Shown piece after piece: positions 1 to 11,799 of a stretch of 64,000 bases of DNA. The notes under the pieces were generated by a model. That model ran no database searches, had not been told where the DNA came from, and saw only the letters and a list, made by a program, of their open reading frames with translations. A program made the position numbers and the translations under genes. Every line of letters begins with the position of its first letter. The stretch's first letter is position 1. Origin of the DNA: Symsagittifera roscoffensis (lineage: Eukaryota > Xenacoelomorpha > Acoela > Convolutidae); the NCBI RefSeq assembly GCF_963678635.1, contig NC_087062.1, positions 58,420,129 to 58,484,128 of the forward strand. The letters run 5' to 3'.

Positions 1-1184
1 AGTGAATAATTATTGAATTTCCAGATATAAGGTTCATTTTATTTATTCCACTATGTGATTGTAACAATGCTGCGCCGATGCCAAAATTTGAAGCATCGCA
101 CATTGCATAGAATGGTTGATTTTGATCTGTTAAAAGATTTTTAATTTCTTCAAATCGTGTTTGATGTTCAGTGGTCCATTAAAAATTATTTTGTTTTCTG
201 AGGATATTATAGAAGGGTCTTAAGTATAATTGCTTTTTGTAAACATATTTACTTAAGAAATTTAACATTCCAAGGAATTCTTGGATTTTCTTTTTATTTG
301 TTTTGTAGGTGGCTGAAGTTTTTGAATGGCATCAATGCGTGATTTTAATGGAGTGATAGTTTCTCGTTCTATATTATGTCCTAAAAATTTAACGCGTGTT
401 AGAAAGAAGTGTGATTTGTCGGGAGCTGCCTTCAGATTTTCGTTCTGAAGTTTTTTATGATACTGTTCTAAAACTGTAAGCATTTCTTCTTTAGTTTGTG
501 ATTGCATAAAAACATCATCTAAGTATGTGATTGCAGTTTTCTTGAGTATTAGTGGTCTAGAAATTTTACTCATAAAAGCTGAAAAAGCTGCTGGTCCTAT
601 GGATATTCCATAGAATAAGCGATTAAATTCATATTATTGATTTCCAATAACAAATTGTGTTAAAAGTTGTGATTGTTTATCTAGTGGCATTTGATTATAA
701 GCACTATTCGTATCTGCGGTTGTGAAATATTTACCATTTATCTTTGTTAAGATAACTTGTATGGGTTCAATAGGCTAATTGCATTTTGACTCGTCAATTA
801 GTGAATTGAGGTATCTAGCGTCTAAAACTATTTTTAGTGATTCACCTTTTGCTAGAATGATAACAGGGTTGATAAAATTGTTACCTTTTGGTTGTTCTTC
901 CTTATTTACTGGTGAGATCATTTCGTATTGTTCTAAAATGTCAAGTAATCTGTTTACCTTGTCATGTAAGTGAATCGGTACTTTACTGGCTCTTTGTTTT
1001 TTGAAAACTGCGTCGGGTTTTAACGGGAGGTTTAGTGATGAACTAATTTTCCCAACGTCAAATTTTGATGTTGCGTAGACTGTTGAATATTTTAAGTTGA
1101 TTTGCTAATTTATCAAATTCAATTTGTGTAATTTGGGAATGTTCAAAATTAAACATTTTAAAAAAATTTTTGTTGTTCTTTTGT
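1..1184 (-). pseudogene. RT / RNase H part of left Gag-Pol (broken)
   Basis: The minus strand encodes the end of the protease-RT spacer, reverse transcriptase and the start of RNase H. The YLDD catalytic box is read near 515-526 inside an intact 103-codon stretch (262-573), and the RNase H start with its CDASNFGIG box lies near 90-110. Stops interrupt the frame: a Trp codon of the intact homologue is TAG near 775, a Glu codon is TAA near 180, and further changes occur near 640. The piece is a relic of the enzyme that copies element RNA into DNA. Homology to the right-hand copy extends to the left edge of the window. Confidence 0.9.
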
Positions 1185-3226
1185 TTAATTTGTTATATTG
1201 AATGTTGGTTTAAAATATGGTGTTTTTGTGAAGTAATCTGTGTTTCTTTTTTCATTACTTATTATATTATTAATGGATAATTCTTCGTCAAGAATTGTTG
1301 ACTGGCAAATATCTAATAATTGGAGTATATTATTAACGCGGTAGGCTACTTCATTTATAGGTGAAACTGTATCATTTGTTTCACAATATCCTAAAAAACC
1401 TAAGGGTAATGTTACTTGATATGGTGTATTATTATACGCGTGTAATGAAATGATGTCGGAATTTGTGTTTTTCGAATATTTTATGGATGAGATCGTAATT
1501 TTGAAAAATTTGTGGATAGGTTTAAATTCGAAGTCTGACATAAAAAGTTGTTGTTTATTTCGACTTTTGTTAAACTGGTGAACTTGTTTTATTGAAAAAT
1601 TATATTTATTTCCTGATAATGGTTTCAGGTGTTTCCGTTGTTGATTGTAAATGGGATAAAATTTTGAAAAGAATGGTGGTTGTTTGTTAAATCTTTGTAA
1701 GAATGTTAGGGCTGTATTTTTTGTTTTTGTGTGTTTATCTTTGATATGGATCTTACTATTTAAGATGTTGATTGTTGGTATATATTTAGATATAAATGGT
1801 ATGCCAATGATATTGTGTTTAATATCAGTAATATGAAATATTTGTTTAAATGGTTTGTTTAAAATTTTGTTTTGTTCCATTGTTCTCGTGGGAAGAAGGA
1901 ATAATTGGATTTTTCCATAATTTACTAATGTTGATCCTTGTGCTGTTGCTAATTTACTAGAGGTTTCAAGAGGTGTTAAGTTTGGATGCAATGTTTTGAT
2001 TTCATTCCATGTGGGAATATTAATTATATTTGATTCTGCTCCTGAGTCAATTAAAAAATCAATTTCAAGATCTGGTGGTTGAAATTCTTTGTTTCTTGGG
2101 CTTTCTAAGAGAAATGGAATTGTCCAAATTTTTTCTCTTGGTTGTTCTTTTTGTATATTTTGATCAATATGTTTTGTGTTTGAGCATTGTGTTACGTCTT
2201 TTTTATCGGGTTTAATTACAGTGTTAATTCCGTTTACTTCTAGTGTATTAGTTTGTGTATTATCAATGGGTCCAATATAGTAATTGTGAAGGAGTTCCAA
2301 TTGATTTAAATATATATGTGAAGTAAAAGGTTGTTCACATATGATAGGTTCATAGTCATTTTCGACTGTTATCATATTTACAGAGATGGTATTATCCGTA
2401 TCACTTTCTGTATCTGATGATTCACAATTTATATGATTTAGTTGTAATTCGTTACTTCCTGTGTCATAAATACCTGGGGGGTCTGGAGTTGTTTCTTCAT
2501 TTGTCTGCACCTGATTAATGTGTCTTTGATGTTTTGGTGTGCTACTTCTGTATCGATGTTTAGAATCAGGATAGCGGTTATTATTCCTATGTGGTGACTG
2601 GGAATAATTTCTGTATCGATTATTGTAACTTGAGTTTCGATTTTGTGAATTATTTTGTGATCTGTTTTGATAATTATCGTTTGATCTGTGATAGTTTGAT
2701 CTATTATATGAATTATTCCTTGATCTAGTGTTCGGGTAATACTGATTTCGATTGTTTGAATAACTTCTATTTCTATTATGAGAATAGTTTCTATTTCTGT
2801 TGTATGATGAGTTTTGTGATTGGTTATTGGAATAGTGTCTATTCCTTGGGTTTGATTGGGAACTGGATCCAGAAACCAATTCTGTTGTATTGGAAGTCGA
2901 TTGTGAATAGTTATTTTGGTTATTTTGCTATTCGATCGTTTATATCTATTTTGTGAGAAATTTCGTGTATTTCCTCGTTCGGGTGATCTACCTCTATAAC
3001 TTGAGTTTTATGGTGATTGATTCCTCGTGTAATTTGAGTTGCTCGGAAGTGGTTTTCCGGAACTGTTATTACTATATATATTTTTGTTTGATAGATTTTG
3101 GTCTTTTTTCATGTATTGATAGAATGCTTTATTTGGTTCTTTGTGCTTTTGAGGTTTTTTTTTATTGTCTTGTTGTTTTTGTCTACATTCGCAAATACTG
3201 TGTCCGTATCGTCGGCAATAATTACA
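1185..3226 (-). pseudogene. Nucleocapsid linker and aspartic protease part of left Gag-Pol
   Basis: The 564-codon open stretch 2879-1185 holds an Asn/Arg/Ser/Tyr-rich tract followed by an acidic linker and the aspartic protease with the LIDSGAESN active-site box near 2030-2050. It ends where a Tyr codon of the intact homologue reads TAA (about 1186). Between 2880 and 3226 the zinc-knuckle region can be recognised by comparison with the right-hand copy but is not in one clean frame. The family role of this segment is RNA binding (knuckle and basic tract) and polyprotein processing (protease). Confidence 0.88.
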
Positions 3227-4623
3227 CTATTTTTTGAAGGATGGTTTGCCTTTAAAGGTTGGATGTTTTTCGTAGATATTTAGTGTTTCAGTGATTTTTT
3301 CAATCAGGTCTGTGTCTGATTCTTGTATGTTATTTATATGTGTAGTATTTGTTTCAATCCGATTAACATATTGTAGTTTTAGATTTTCTGTTTCTTCGAG
3401 CTTCATTGTGATTTCTGCTTGTTCTAGTTTATCTACTAAATTTCGAAAATCTAAATCTGGTTCTCGAATTGAGGAAGGATGAGTTGTTCTCTTTTTTATA
3501 GCTATTTTCCTTAATTGAGGTGTTAAGGTCATCATTAAAATTTCTGTCATTTTTGTGTTTTTGTAATCATGTGTATTGATTGAATATGCTTTTCCAACTA
3601 GTGTTTCGATTCGTACTGCTAATTGTTTAATTGTTTCATTTGGTAATCTGCGGGTTTCGTTGCATAAAACTCTTTGATGTTGTTTGTTTCTTTCAGAATC
3701 AAACATTTTTGAAAATTCTTGTGTGAATCTTTTCCAGTCTGATTTTATTTCTATGGGTAATACTGAAAACCATTTTTGAGCTGCTCCATCTAGGGTTGTT
3801 TGTATTAATGCTGTGCGTCTATGTATCCAATTTTGATGTAGTGGCGTTTTAATTGGTTCGGGTCCTATATTTAAAATTAAATTTTCTGTTACTGCATTTA
3901 GATAATCTTCTACAGAATATTCAGGGTCTGTTCCTGTGACTACCATTAATGGTTTATTCGATGTTATTGATGATCCAGCCATGAGGTATGGATTCATAGT
4001 CATCTGTAGTGATTCTGCGGCATTTGGCATTTGTGAAATATTTGAAAGTTGATTTTTTGTGATTTCATGTTGCTGAAGGTAATATGGAAGCGGTATTTCA
4101 TTTTGCATTTGTGTTGGTTGATAAGAATGCATTAACATTGGGTTTTGTGGTTGAATTGGTTGAAAGGATTGTGTGTTAAATGGGTTTTGTACATGCATTT
4201 GTTGTGGATTTTGTATATCTGTTGGGTTTTGTGGGTAAATTTTCATATTTTGAGATGATTGAGATTGTCGCGGTCTCTGTGTGCGATATTCTTTAGTATA
4301 TGGTGCAAAAATATCTGGTTGATGATAATCATCATCATCAGATGATAAATAGTTTGTGTTATATGGTGTATGTTTTTTATTTTTATTTTGTTGAAAAAAT
4401 GGGTAATTTTCAGTAAATCCTGTGTAGGTTGTGGATTATCTGGAAAATTTACTGAATTGGTCGATGTTTTTGGGATATTCCAATAATGGGAACATACGTG
4501 ATTTAAATTTTGTGTATTTTTTCGGGGAGGTTGATTTGTTTTTGTTTGGTGAGCATAATTATAATTGTGTTCTGCAAAAGTGTTTCTTGTGAACGATTTT
4601 CGTGTTTTTGACGGTATTGTCAT
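3227..4623 (-). pseudogene. Capsid part of left Gag (broken)
   Basis: Codons 4246-3227 give a 339-residue Gln/Pro-rich lead-in and the retrotransposon capsid domain (segments like GTDPEYSVEDYLNAV and LDGAAQKWFSVLP). It ends at a TAG replacing the Trp just before the zinc knuckle (about 3227). Codons 4623-4243 are in the Gag frame at first. They then slip near 4430 into the frame that reads KITHFFNKIKIKN, which the intact homologue does not use, so there is a small indel. Capsid assembles the particle core in this family. Confidence 0.87.
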
Positions 4624-4638
4624 TGGTCTATATGTTTG

Positions 4639-5766
4639 TTAGTCCATATGTGAATATTTTGGAGCAACCGATGGTTTAACTGTTGATTTTGAGGTTACCT
4701 GTGTTAGTGATGTATTTGTATTTCTTGGTGTTGTCAGATTAGGGTGTATTGGTGAAATACTTTGATGTGTAGTTGTTGCTGTTGTTTGGACGACTTCTTC
4801 ATTTATGAAGTGTGATGGTGTTTGAATATCTTGTTGTGTAAGATTTCTGGTTCCATTGAGATTTTCATTATGTATGACTGTTGAATTTAAGCTGTTATTT
4901 CGTGTATCAGGTAAAAATGAATTATAATTTAATGGTGTTGCGTCAATGGTTAATGGTATTACTTTTGCATAATCTCTGTGGAAAGATATTGTACTTATTG
5001 CTTGACTCGAGATATCTTGTGGAATATTCAAAAATGCTGGATGAGACCAGTCAGGGTCCCAAACGTAATCTGATTGTTCTGAAATAACAGTGTCATCATT
5101 GGTATTTTGAGGTCTGAAATTTTTTCTTGCTTGTGAAATTAAATCTAAATTGTGGGTGAAATAATCAATTATAAACCCTATTAAAATCTTTTGTAAATCA
5201 TGTTTAGTGTTTTGTGAAACATCTTTTTTAGTGAAATTTTCGCGAATTATATGTAAAAATGTTGAAAATACTGTGATTTCATTTCGTACTTTTGTATGTT
5301 TTGATGTTTCGGTTGGTGATATACTTTGAATTTCTGTTTTTTCTAATATAGATATATAACTATATATTACTGCAAAAACTTTGTTAGTGAATATGGAGTT
5401 TGCTCTTTGTGAATTATGATATTGTATGCTTTTGATATATTCTATGAATACATTTGAAAAATCTAGTTCAATATCGTCTGTTTGAATTACATATTTACGA
5501 TGGGCTGTATTTGGTGTGCTGAATTCTATTGTGTAGATTCCATATTGTTGTGTTAGATTACATACGTCTTTCAAATAATGTTCAATAATTCTTCTTTTGA
5601 TTTTTACATCTGGGATTTCTGCTTTGAATGGGCTGATTCCTGGTTCAAACAAATTTACGATTAAGTTCTTACAAAATCGTGTTTGTCCTCTATCATCGAG
5701 TGAATCTATAAGAAAGGGAAAAACTGCTTCTTCATCTGGACTTTCGTCACTTTGAGTGTGGCTCAT
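4639..5766 (-). pseudogene. N-terminal Gag domain of left copy, ends at a nonsense codon
   Basis: A 375-codon stretch starts MSHTQSDESPDEE and corresponds to residues 1 to about 375 of the right-hand Gag-Pol, including the conserved roughly 250-residue N-terminal domain. The start ATG (5766) sits within the end of the upstream small ORF, as in the right copy, which supports this start. The stretch stops where a Tyr codon is TAA (near 4640), just after the VAPKYSHMD segment. The domain takes the place of a matrix region. I recognise no named family for it. Confidence 0.88.
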
Positions 5767-6208
5767 TTTTTTGTTTGATGAATGTTAATATATAACTATC
5801 AATGAGTCTAATTGGTTGATTCCAATTAAACAAGTGTACTGGTTTGTGTTTATATTGCTTTTTTATTCTTCTTTTTCTTCTTTTTGATGAATTTGAAGTT
5901 ATTTCTGAGTCGGAAAAATATAATTGATCATGAATGGGACAATTTTTATCTATTGATTCTTTTAATTTGTATAGTTCGTCTAAACTGTTGGCTTCTGATT
6001 CAGAAAATGCGTTTCTATTTTTTGAAAAACTTTTTTGTGTGCTTTGTCTTTGTTTGCTTAAAATTTTTCTTTTTATTATTTGTCATTTTGTTCTAATGTA
6101 TCCAACTGTTTGTGTATGTGGAGTGATTACAAGATCGTATTTTTGGTTATCTATTTCACAATTGTGTAAAACGATTGTTTGTTTAGTTCCTAATTTTTTG
6201 AATGACAT
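5747..6208 (-). pseudogene. Copy of the small upstream ORF (left element), one nonsense codon
   Basis: Reading from the ATG at 6208 to the TGA at 5747-5749 gives a close relative of the 155-residue ORF at 48665-49132. One in-frame TGA occurs near codon 42, where the homologue has CGA (Arg). Apart from it the frame is open to the shared stop, and the overlap with the Gag start is preserved. Conservation of the frame outside the single stop suggests that the ORF is a genuine element gene. Confidence 0.8.
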
Positions 6209-6930
6209 AAGGTTTAGGATGTGAGGGATGCAAGAAGTTGTTAGTTATTTCTATTTTCCTAAACTGTTAGTCCTTATGATTTTTTGGTGAGCTTAACCTG
6301 GGTCTTTTTGTTCAGGGTTGGAGAGAAAAGTATATCAATTCCGGAGAATGATTTTCTAATTTCTCGTGGCTAGTCTAAGTTAAGGTGTTAACTTACTTAA
6401 TCTTACTTAGGGGTAGTGATTGTGTTCAAGGGTTGGAGAATAGTAAATCGATCCACAAGGTTCAGGTATAATTAGGACGCAAGCAGTTCGTTAGATACTA
6501 TTTTAAACTTACTAAGTCTAAGATCTACCCTGGGTCTGGTAAGAGGAGGGTTCAAGTGAGGGATGGGTAACCGAAGTTTTTCACTGTTTAGCTTAATTTG
6601 AATGGTTAGTTTTATTTAAAAATTTCTATTAGTCCTGGGTCTTGTGAAAAGGTTGGATAGTGAATCGACGTTTGAGGTCGTTAGACACTTGCTAATTGGG
6701 TGGGGGAGAACAAAATTGTTCTTTTTGATCCAAAGATAGGCCTTGATGATCACGTTTTAAATTTAGTGAAACAGAAAATTTATAAATATCCAAGGATAAG
6801 CCTTGATGATCTGATTTTTAAAATTAAGTGATTTTAATTTAAAAATGGTTTAAATTTATTTAATAAAAAGATTTAGTTTTTCAATGATGTTAGTGAGCTT
6901 ATGATTGCTGTTATGTTTAGGTGATGAAGC
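6209..6930 (-). other. Untranslated leader of left element
   Basis: This stretch lies between the LTR end and the small ORF. It matches the right-hand leader (47942-48664), including the pair of hairpin motifs at 6787-6811 and 6727-6751, again exactly 60 bp apart, and the four degenerate ~110-bp repeats. No long ORF is seen. Confidence 0.8.
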
Positions 6931-7137
6931 TGGAACAACAAGATGATTTATTATTACTAACTATTTTTTGTCATGCTACTAATTTTTATTTTTATTTTCA
7001 ATAAATATTTTTCAAATATGTTTTATATAAAACTGCAGAAATTAGGGAAACGATCTGAGATATTTTCATCAATCGTTATTGTACATTAATAATTTTGTTT
7101 AGCGCCTGAAATGCTCATGAAGGTTTACTTCAAAATT

Positions 7138-7371
7138 TTATGTTTGCAAATGAAAATCTAAATTCATTGCTAATAAGATTCTAAATACAAAAGTCTGTGT
7201 TGGCTTTTGCCGTACAATCATAAAACTAAATGGTAAGTTTCTACTTTGTCGTATGTCGTCTTTTGTCCGAGGTCTTCTTCCAATTCCGGGTAATTCTATT
7301 ATCGTTCGGAATATCGGCTCTGATCTATTGAGTCGTAGAGACATTTCAATTAAATTATTATCGTATAACAT
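7138..7371 (-). CDS. LTR-embedded 77-residue protein, left copy (intact)
   Basis: The ATG is at 7371 and the stop at 7138-7140. The protein aligns end to end, without gaps, with the ORF at 47499-47732 in the right LTR. Only six residues differ, mostly conservatively (Lys/Arg, Val/Ile, Phe/Tyr twice, Thr/Glu, Ile/Thr), against about 17 synonymous changes by my count. The frame is still open although Gag-Pol of this copy is dead. The protein is basic with an Arg-rich centre (segment GIGRRPR). I see no signal peptide or membrane span and recognise no family. Confidence 0.65.
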   Translation of the reverse strand: MLYDNNLIEMSLRLNRSEPIFRTIIELPGIGRRPRTKDDIRQSRNLPFSFMIVRQKPTQTFVFRILLAMNLDFHLQT

Positions 7372-7477
7372 TTTGAAAATGTTTTGTCTAATTTCTAATC
7401 TATTTTTGGTTAGTTCTAAGCTGTTAAGGTCTTATTCGAGACATATGGTCGCACCAGATGAGTTATGACCGATGTGG

Positions 7478-7486
7478 TTAACTCAT
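7478..7486 (-). promoter_or_regulatory. Two-codon upstream ORF (ATG AGT TAA)
   Basis: A minimal uORF lies between the TATA box and the LTR-embedded ORF. It is present at the matching place in the right LTR (47384-47392). Such minimal uORFs can modulate downstream initiation; its role here is inference. Confidence 0.35.
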
Positions 7487-7868
7487 AGAGTAATTTCGGA
7501 TAGGGTTCACCGTCTGCTCGTCACGCTATCTTATTTTCGGCCGGATAGATTCGTGCAATTTCTTAGTCTAATACCGATCCTAATCTTACTCTTATATCTA
7601 CTAGTCTCAGGGTGTTTAATTATTCTCTGCTAGGCTCAATAGATCTAGAGTATACTGGCTTATTGCAACTGCTGAAGTTCTCTTGGAGAGGCAACTAATT
7701 TCTAAGTTAAATTCAAATCTCTCTGGTGCTGAAATTACAAGTAATTTCAGCACTTACAAATAAGTGGGTTGTTAGTTGGATGGATTATGATTGGTTAATA
7801 TTAAATATTTTACAGTGGTAAAATATCCAATTTATCCAATAATAAAATGTAGTTTAGATCAGGTTCCA

Positions 7869-9809
7869 GTTAGATTTTAAAAAGTGTTTGTTGCATTTTT
7901 TTTGAGCTAAGCACAACTGATATTTTTTTTGTGGTTCAATATAAATTTTTTTCTTGACTTTCAAGATTCCAATTCCAATTTTCACATTAGTTTCTTGTGT
8001 ATAATTGTATCATCTTTAAAAACTCGCTCTTCTGTATCAGAGTTTCAGGGAGATCATTGATGTAGGTGAGAAACAAATAAAACTTAGAATTGATTCCTAA
8101 AACTCAACTCTTAAATTTACCTAGCAAATTTTTAGTGAAAATATTTGAGCAAACTGGAAACAATAAAATATAACTGAATGGTGATTGATTTTCCTTGAAA
8201 TTGAAATTTGAAAATTTTTGGAGAATTATACTGTAGTTTTCCGTTTCAAAAAAATTTTAGAAACAAAAAAAATTAAAAATAGCAAAAATTGTTTAGAAAT
8301 TTTAAGATTCCCTAACATTTTGATTGTTTAGAATTTTTTTAAAAGTTAATTTATCAGCTGGTCTGTAATTTATGTAGAATTTTTCTCAATTCGGTGTATA
8401 GGGATACTTTAAGCAACCGCAGAGCTCTCCCGATATAGATGTTCTTCAATTATTCAAAAAGATAAAATCTTTTGATTGAGAAAATGCAGGGTTCAATATC
8501 CTAATGAAAAAATGTGAGAGCCCAAAAGAATCATGAAGTTTTGTTTGACGTAATATACAGCTCAACTTGCATTTTGCTCCTGAGTTTATTGAATCTCACA
8601 CAATATATTTTTTGTTTCGGTGTCTCAATGTAATAAATTTCTTTTACTTGATGAAATATTTCTGCGTTACCTTCGTTACAAAATTACAAAATCTCTTTAA
8701 AGTTTGTTGAAAAATTTGGAATAATTTATATTTCTTGGCATTTTCCCGTTCTGCTTTAATTATAAGCTATGTTTTTATGAATCAAAGAGAAATTGTACGA
8801 ATACCTTGATTTTGGTTTGTTCTTAAATAAAAAGCTTTTTATTTTCATATCTACACTAAACTGATTGAAATTTTGAAAATCATTATTCCGTTACAGTTAC
8901 CGTGAGTCTTGGGTTTTTAATGGAAGTTGAATTGAAGTTTAGTCAGCCCAATTTTTTTCCTGTAAACTATTATGTTTTCGAAAAACTTGGTTCGATGAAA
9001 TTTTTATCATTTTTGTCTCTTATGAAAAAATTTTATCAATATTTATCTGTAATGAAGAAAACCACCTTAATCTTCAAAGGTTTATGATAAAAATCATACA
9101 ACAAAAATCGCTTCGTGCATCAAAAAACAATTACTTTCTCACTTAAAATATTTCCAATTCAAATGTTTTCTAAAAGAAGCTAAGAATGATTCAAAAACTT
9201 TTTGATAATTTATATTTTTATAAAGCTGAAATCACAGCCGGCATCAAAATCAATCGTACAATGAAAACAACTGAAAATCTTCCTGGTCATTATAAGTAAG
9301 TCTTTGGTTTTTTTTGTATCGTACATTTCAACTTTTAATGCAAATCTTAGTTTATGATTAGAATTAGAAAGCATTTGATGAGTAAAAATAATATAACAAT
9401 CTTAACATTATAAAATTACTTGTCAGTCAATAAATGTGAACATTTTAGAATTTTAAAGAATTTTAAGATTTTTTCAATACAATCAGCTGGCAAAAAAACA
9501 ATCCTCGTTTATCTACCATTTAACCATTTTTCGCTTGATTTTTTGTAGCATTGCTTAAGCAAAAGTCAAGATATATCGGACAATGTATTTAAAGATTACA
9601 AAATTTTGCTGTGTGGTTTTCACAATGCAGCGACAATCCACTTTCCGTAGATACGTGTAAATCATCAACTAAACTATTGAGATTAGACTATAGCACTGTA
9701 ATTGACTTTTGAAAGACATCTGAAAACAAACAATGGGAAAACCGTCTAAGGAAACATAAAAAACTCACAAATAAACTTATGGCAATGGTATTTTGATTAG
9801 TTTGATGAT
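7869..9809. other. AT-rich non-coding stretch between two elements
   Basis: I see no credible gene, RNA or transposon end here. A 61-codon frame at 8902-9087 is Phe-rich with no splice context and is best taken as chance. The stretch is the outer flank of the left LTR, beginning GTTAGATTTT. Confidence 0.6.
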
Positions 9810-10053
9810 TTTCATCCGGTACGGATCGATAAACTTATTATCGTTGCTATTTATTAATTTGATTAACATATTTATTCATATTGTTTGGTCAGTTGGCCTT
9901 GATACGGCTGCATGCCGACTTAAGTCCATGAGCAAGACTCAGACGATAATTTATGTTTCTGAACAACAGCTGTTTTATCCAATTCACATAAAAGCAACGT
10001 TTATCAATCCGTTCGGATTCATTACAATCACGCTCATACATTGAGGTTTGACA
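9810..10053 (+). repeat. 5' LTR of second family, copy 1 (about 244 bp)
   Basis: It aligns with the 3' LTRs at 15495-15684 and 20243-20430 and ends in TTTGACA directly before a TGG-starting PBS. The first bases are degenerate relative to TGTTATCCGG of the 3' LTRs, so the start is good to a few bases. It keeps a ~54-bp segment (about 9913-9966) that the copy-1 3' LTR lacks. Confidence 0.85.
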
Positions 10054-10071
10054 TGGCGCAGTCAGCAGGAT
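10054..10071 (+). other. Primer-binding site
   Basis: TGGCGCAGTCAGCAGG follows the LTR end with no gap, as expected for a site pairing with a tRNA 3' CCA end. I cannot name the tRNA from the sequence. The only ATG in register here (10053-10055) uses the last A of the LTR plus the TG of the PBS. Confidence 0.75.
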
Positions 10072-10336
10072 ACTCGAAGAACCCGCTGAATATCAACCCA
10101 TTCTAGGAGAAAGCTTCAGCCGAGCCACCACTGGAATGGTCGAACCAGGCAGCGATTTTTGAGTGGCAGTATTTGCCAAAGACGGGATTGAAGTAAGAAA
10201 TCTTCGAAGAAATAAACCTTAGCTCCTCGAGCCCACAGAACCTATAAACGAGGTCAAAATAAATGTAGAAACAGAAGCTCAAAAGAAGAATCGGGAGGGT
10301 CGCAACCAGGAAAAAAGAGTTGGTTAGGAGAACCAC

Positions 10337-11150
10337 GTGGTGAAAGCCCGAGAAAAGGAAGTTCTATGCAAATCATTCCGATGGGACGAAGCAGACGCTA
10401 AAGTGAGAAGCTACAATTTTCTTTGCCTGGGAGCCGAAGGTCAGCGTCAAATTCAGCAAAAACGCCCAGGCCCAGTTCTACACACGTTGACAACAAAAGA
10501 GCTAATTACGACTCTAGCAGACTTACTCGTAACAACCAGAATGGTCGCGTTCGAAAGATACAACTTTATCTAAGAAAACAAAAGAAAACGGAAAGTCTGG
10601 AACAATTTCACGCTGATCTGGTCGAGTTGGCTTCAAGAGCTGATTGCAGGGACAAAGAAGACGAGTGGGTGCGAGACATGTTCACGGCACATATGCAAAA
10701 TGAAAAGATAGCCGAAGAATTACTCGCACAAACAAAAAGCACACAATATGCGTATGAGTATGCAAAACGCAGGGAAAAGGGAATCGAACATAGTCGCACA
10801 ATGAAAATAAATCCGTTCGGTAACCGAGTAACAGCAACAAAATAGGAACCGGTTTATTATATCAACACACGGGGACGAAGTTATTATGCAAACAATCAGG
10901 TACCTCAAACAGGCCGTGGAAACTTTCGGGGACGCGTATATCCTCAAGTTCAACAAAATATAAGAGGTCTGTCTCAACAACAAAGAAACCAATACCCCAA
11001 CACTCAAAAGAAATGCTATAAATGTGGTTACCAATTCGGACATCCCCACTTACAAGCATGTCCCGCAAAGGATAATATTTGTTCTAAATGCGCCAAACGG
11101 GGCCATTTTGCCAAAGTGGGTCGTTGAGGAAATGTTAACTATCTGGAAGA
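10337..11150 (+). pseudogene. gag relic: capsid and two zinc knuckles
   Basis: The segment read at 10423-10845 contains a typical retrotransposon Gag stretch (RKQKKTESLEQFHADLVELA ... WVRDMFTAHMQN), the second half of the capsid region. At about 11011-11120 two knuckles follow: a CX2CX5HX5C type (CYKCGYQFGH...C) and CSKCAKRGHFAKVG, in which the last Cys has become Gly. Several frame changes separate these blocks, and an in-frame TGA follows the second knuckle. The role in the family is particle assembly and RNA packaging; this copy is not functional. Confidence 0.8.
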
Positions 11151-11277
11151 CCGCAACAATGACGAAGAACAAGAAGAAACCGAATCAGAGAGTCAAGGAA
11201 CAGAAATTGATCCAGTCGCGTTTGTTGATTTTAAGTCTAAAAATGATTGGGAGGAGTATCACGTCAATAATTTTTCA

Positions 11278-11751
11278 GTGAAGGCAATATCGGAAGCATT
11301 TGAAATAAAACACGCAACAAATTTGTCCGAGGATGATTTAAACGGGCACATAAATAAACTGAAGACAAAAACAGAAAATTTATTTGCAATCGCTGACTCC
11401 GGGAGTCCAATGATGTCGTTCATAAACAAAAAAATCGCCCGGCGGTTACAAGAGAAGGACAAAACCGCAATATTTAAGCAAATTCCATCGGAAGATACAG
11501 CTCGGAATTTAGCATGTTACAATGGTGAAACAATTGTTCCAAAGCGAAGACTGATTGTAACAATTGAGCCAGGAGGCTGGAAAATAAGAGCTGATTCATT
11601 CATCATTGTAGATAACCAGAAAGCAAACATCATAGGCAGAAACATCCTCCCACAAATTGGAATAAGACTAGTACAAGAAAAACCGAAACAAGGGGACGTA
11701 CTGAATATACGCGAACAAGAACAATCAAAGCCGGAAATCAGACAGTGGTAA
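11278..11751 (+). pseudogene. Aspartic protease relic (second family)
   Basis: A 157-codon open frame contains the DSGSP active-site box at 11395-11409, preceded by hydrophobic FAIA, and the later IIGRNILPQIGI segment that matches the second conserved block of retropepsins. It is still in one frame but cut off from both gag and RT by stops. Such proteases act as homodimers to process the Gag-Pol polyprotein. Confidence 0.8.
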
Positions 11752-11799
11752 AAGATAACTATCCACAACTATGCATTCCTGTTGGAAAGTAAGAAAAAC

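Larger units (their letters stand above)
1..7868 (-). mobile_element. Decayed Ty3/gypsy-type LTR element, left copy (5' part; runs off left edge)
   Basis: Reading the minus strand from 7868 leftwards gives a 5' LTR (7868-6931), a leader, a 155-codon-type ORF, and Gag through RNase H. Its order and sequence match the right-hand element from 47002 to about 54860. The copy is interrupted by nonsense changes at about 6083, 4640, 3227, 1186, 775 and 180, and by at least one frame change near 4430, so Gag-Pol cannot be made from it. Its integrase and 3' genes lie outside the window. It is inverted relative to the right-hand copy, and both 5' LTR ends face the 39-kb region between them. I infer an old insertion of the same family. 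The missing second LTR prevents dating. Confidence 0.93.
6931..7868 (-). repeat. 5' LTR of left element (938 bp)
   Basis: On the minus strand it begins TGGAACCTGATC at 7868 and ends TTGTTCCA at 6931. The termini form a perfect 6-bp inverted repeat (TGGAAC/GTTCCA). Homology with the right-hand LTR stops at the outer boundary, where the flanks differ (7869 onward against 47001 backward). A conserved TATAAGAG lies at 7589-7596, several AATAAA-type signals lie near the inner end, and the LTR contains a 77-codon ORF (7371-7138). Confidence 0.85.

Noticed and set aside
2953-3283. Tyr/Phe/Val-rich plus-strand frames over the left element
   Set aside because: Antisense shadows of the Asn/Arg/Tyr-rich Gag tract. 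The same appears opposite the right-hand tract.
8902-9087. 61-codon frame between the two elements
   Set aside because: Isolated Phe/Ser/Leu-rich frame in AT-rich DNA with no supporting features.
9890-9905. TTGGTCAGT in the second-family LTR, resembling worm pairing-centre zinc-finger sites
   Set aside because: A single copy per LTR, the last bases differ, and there is no array of sites.
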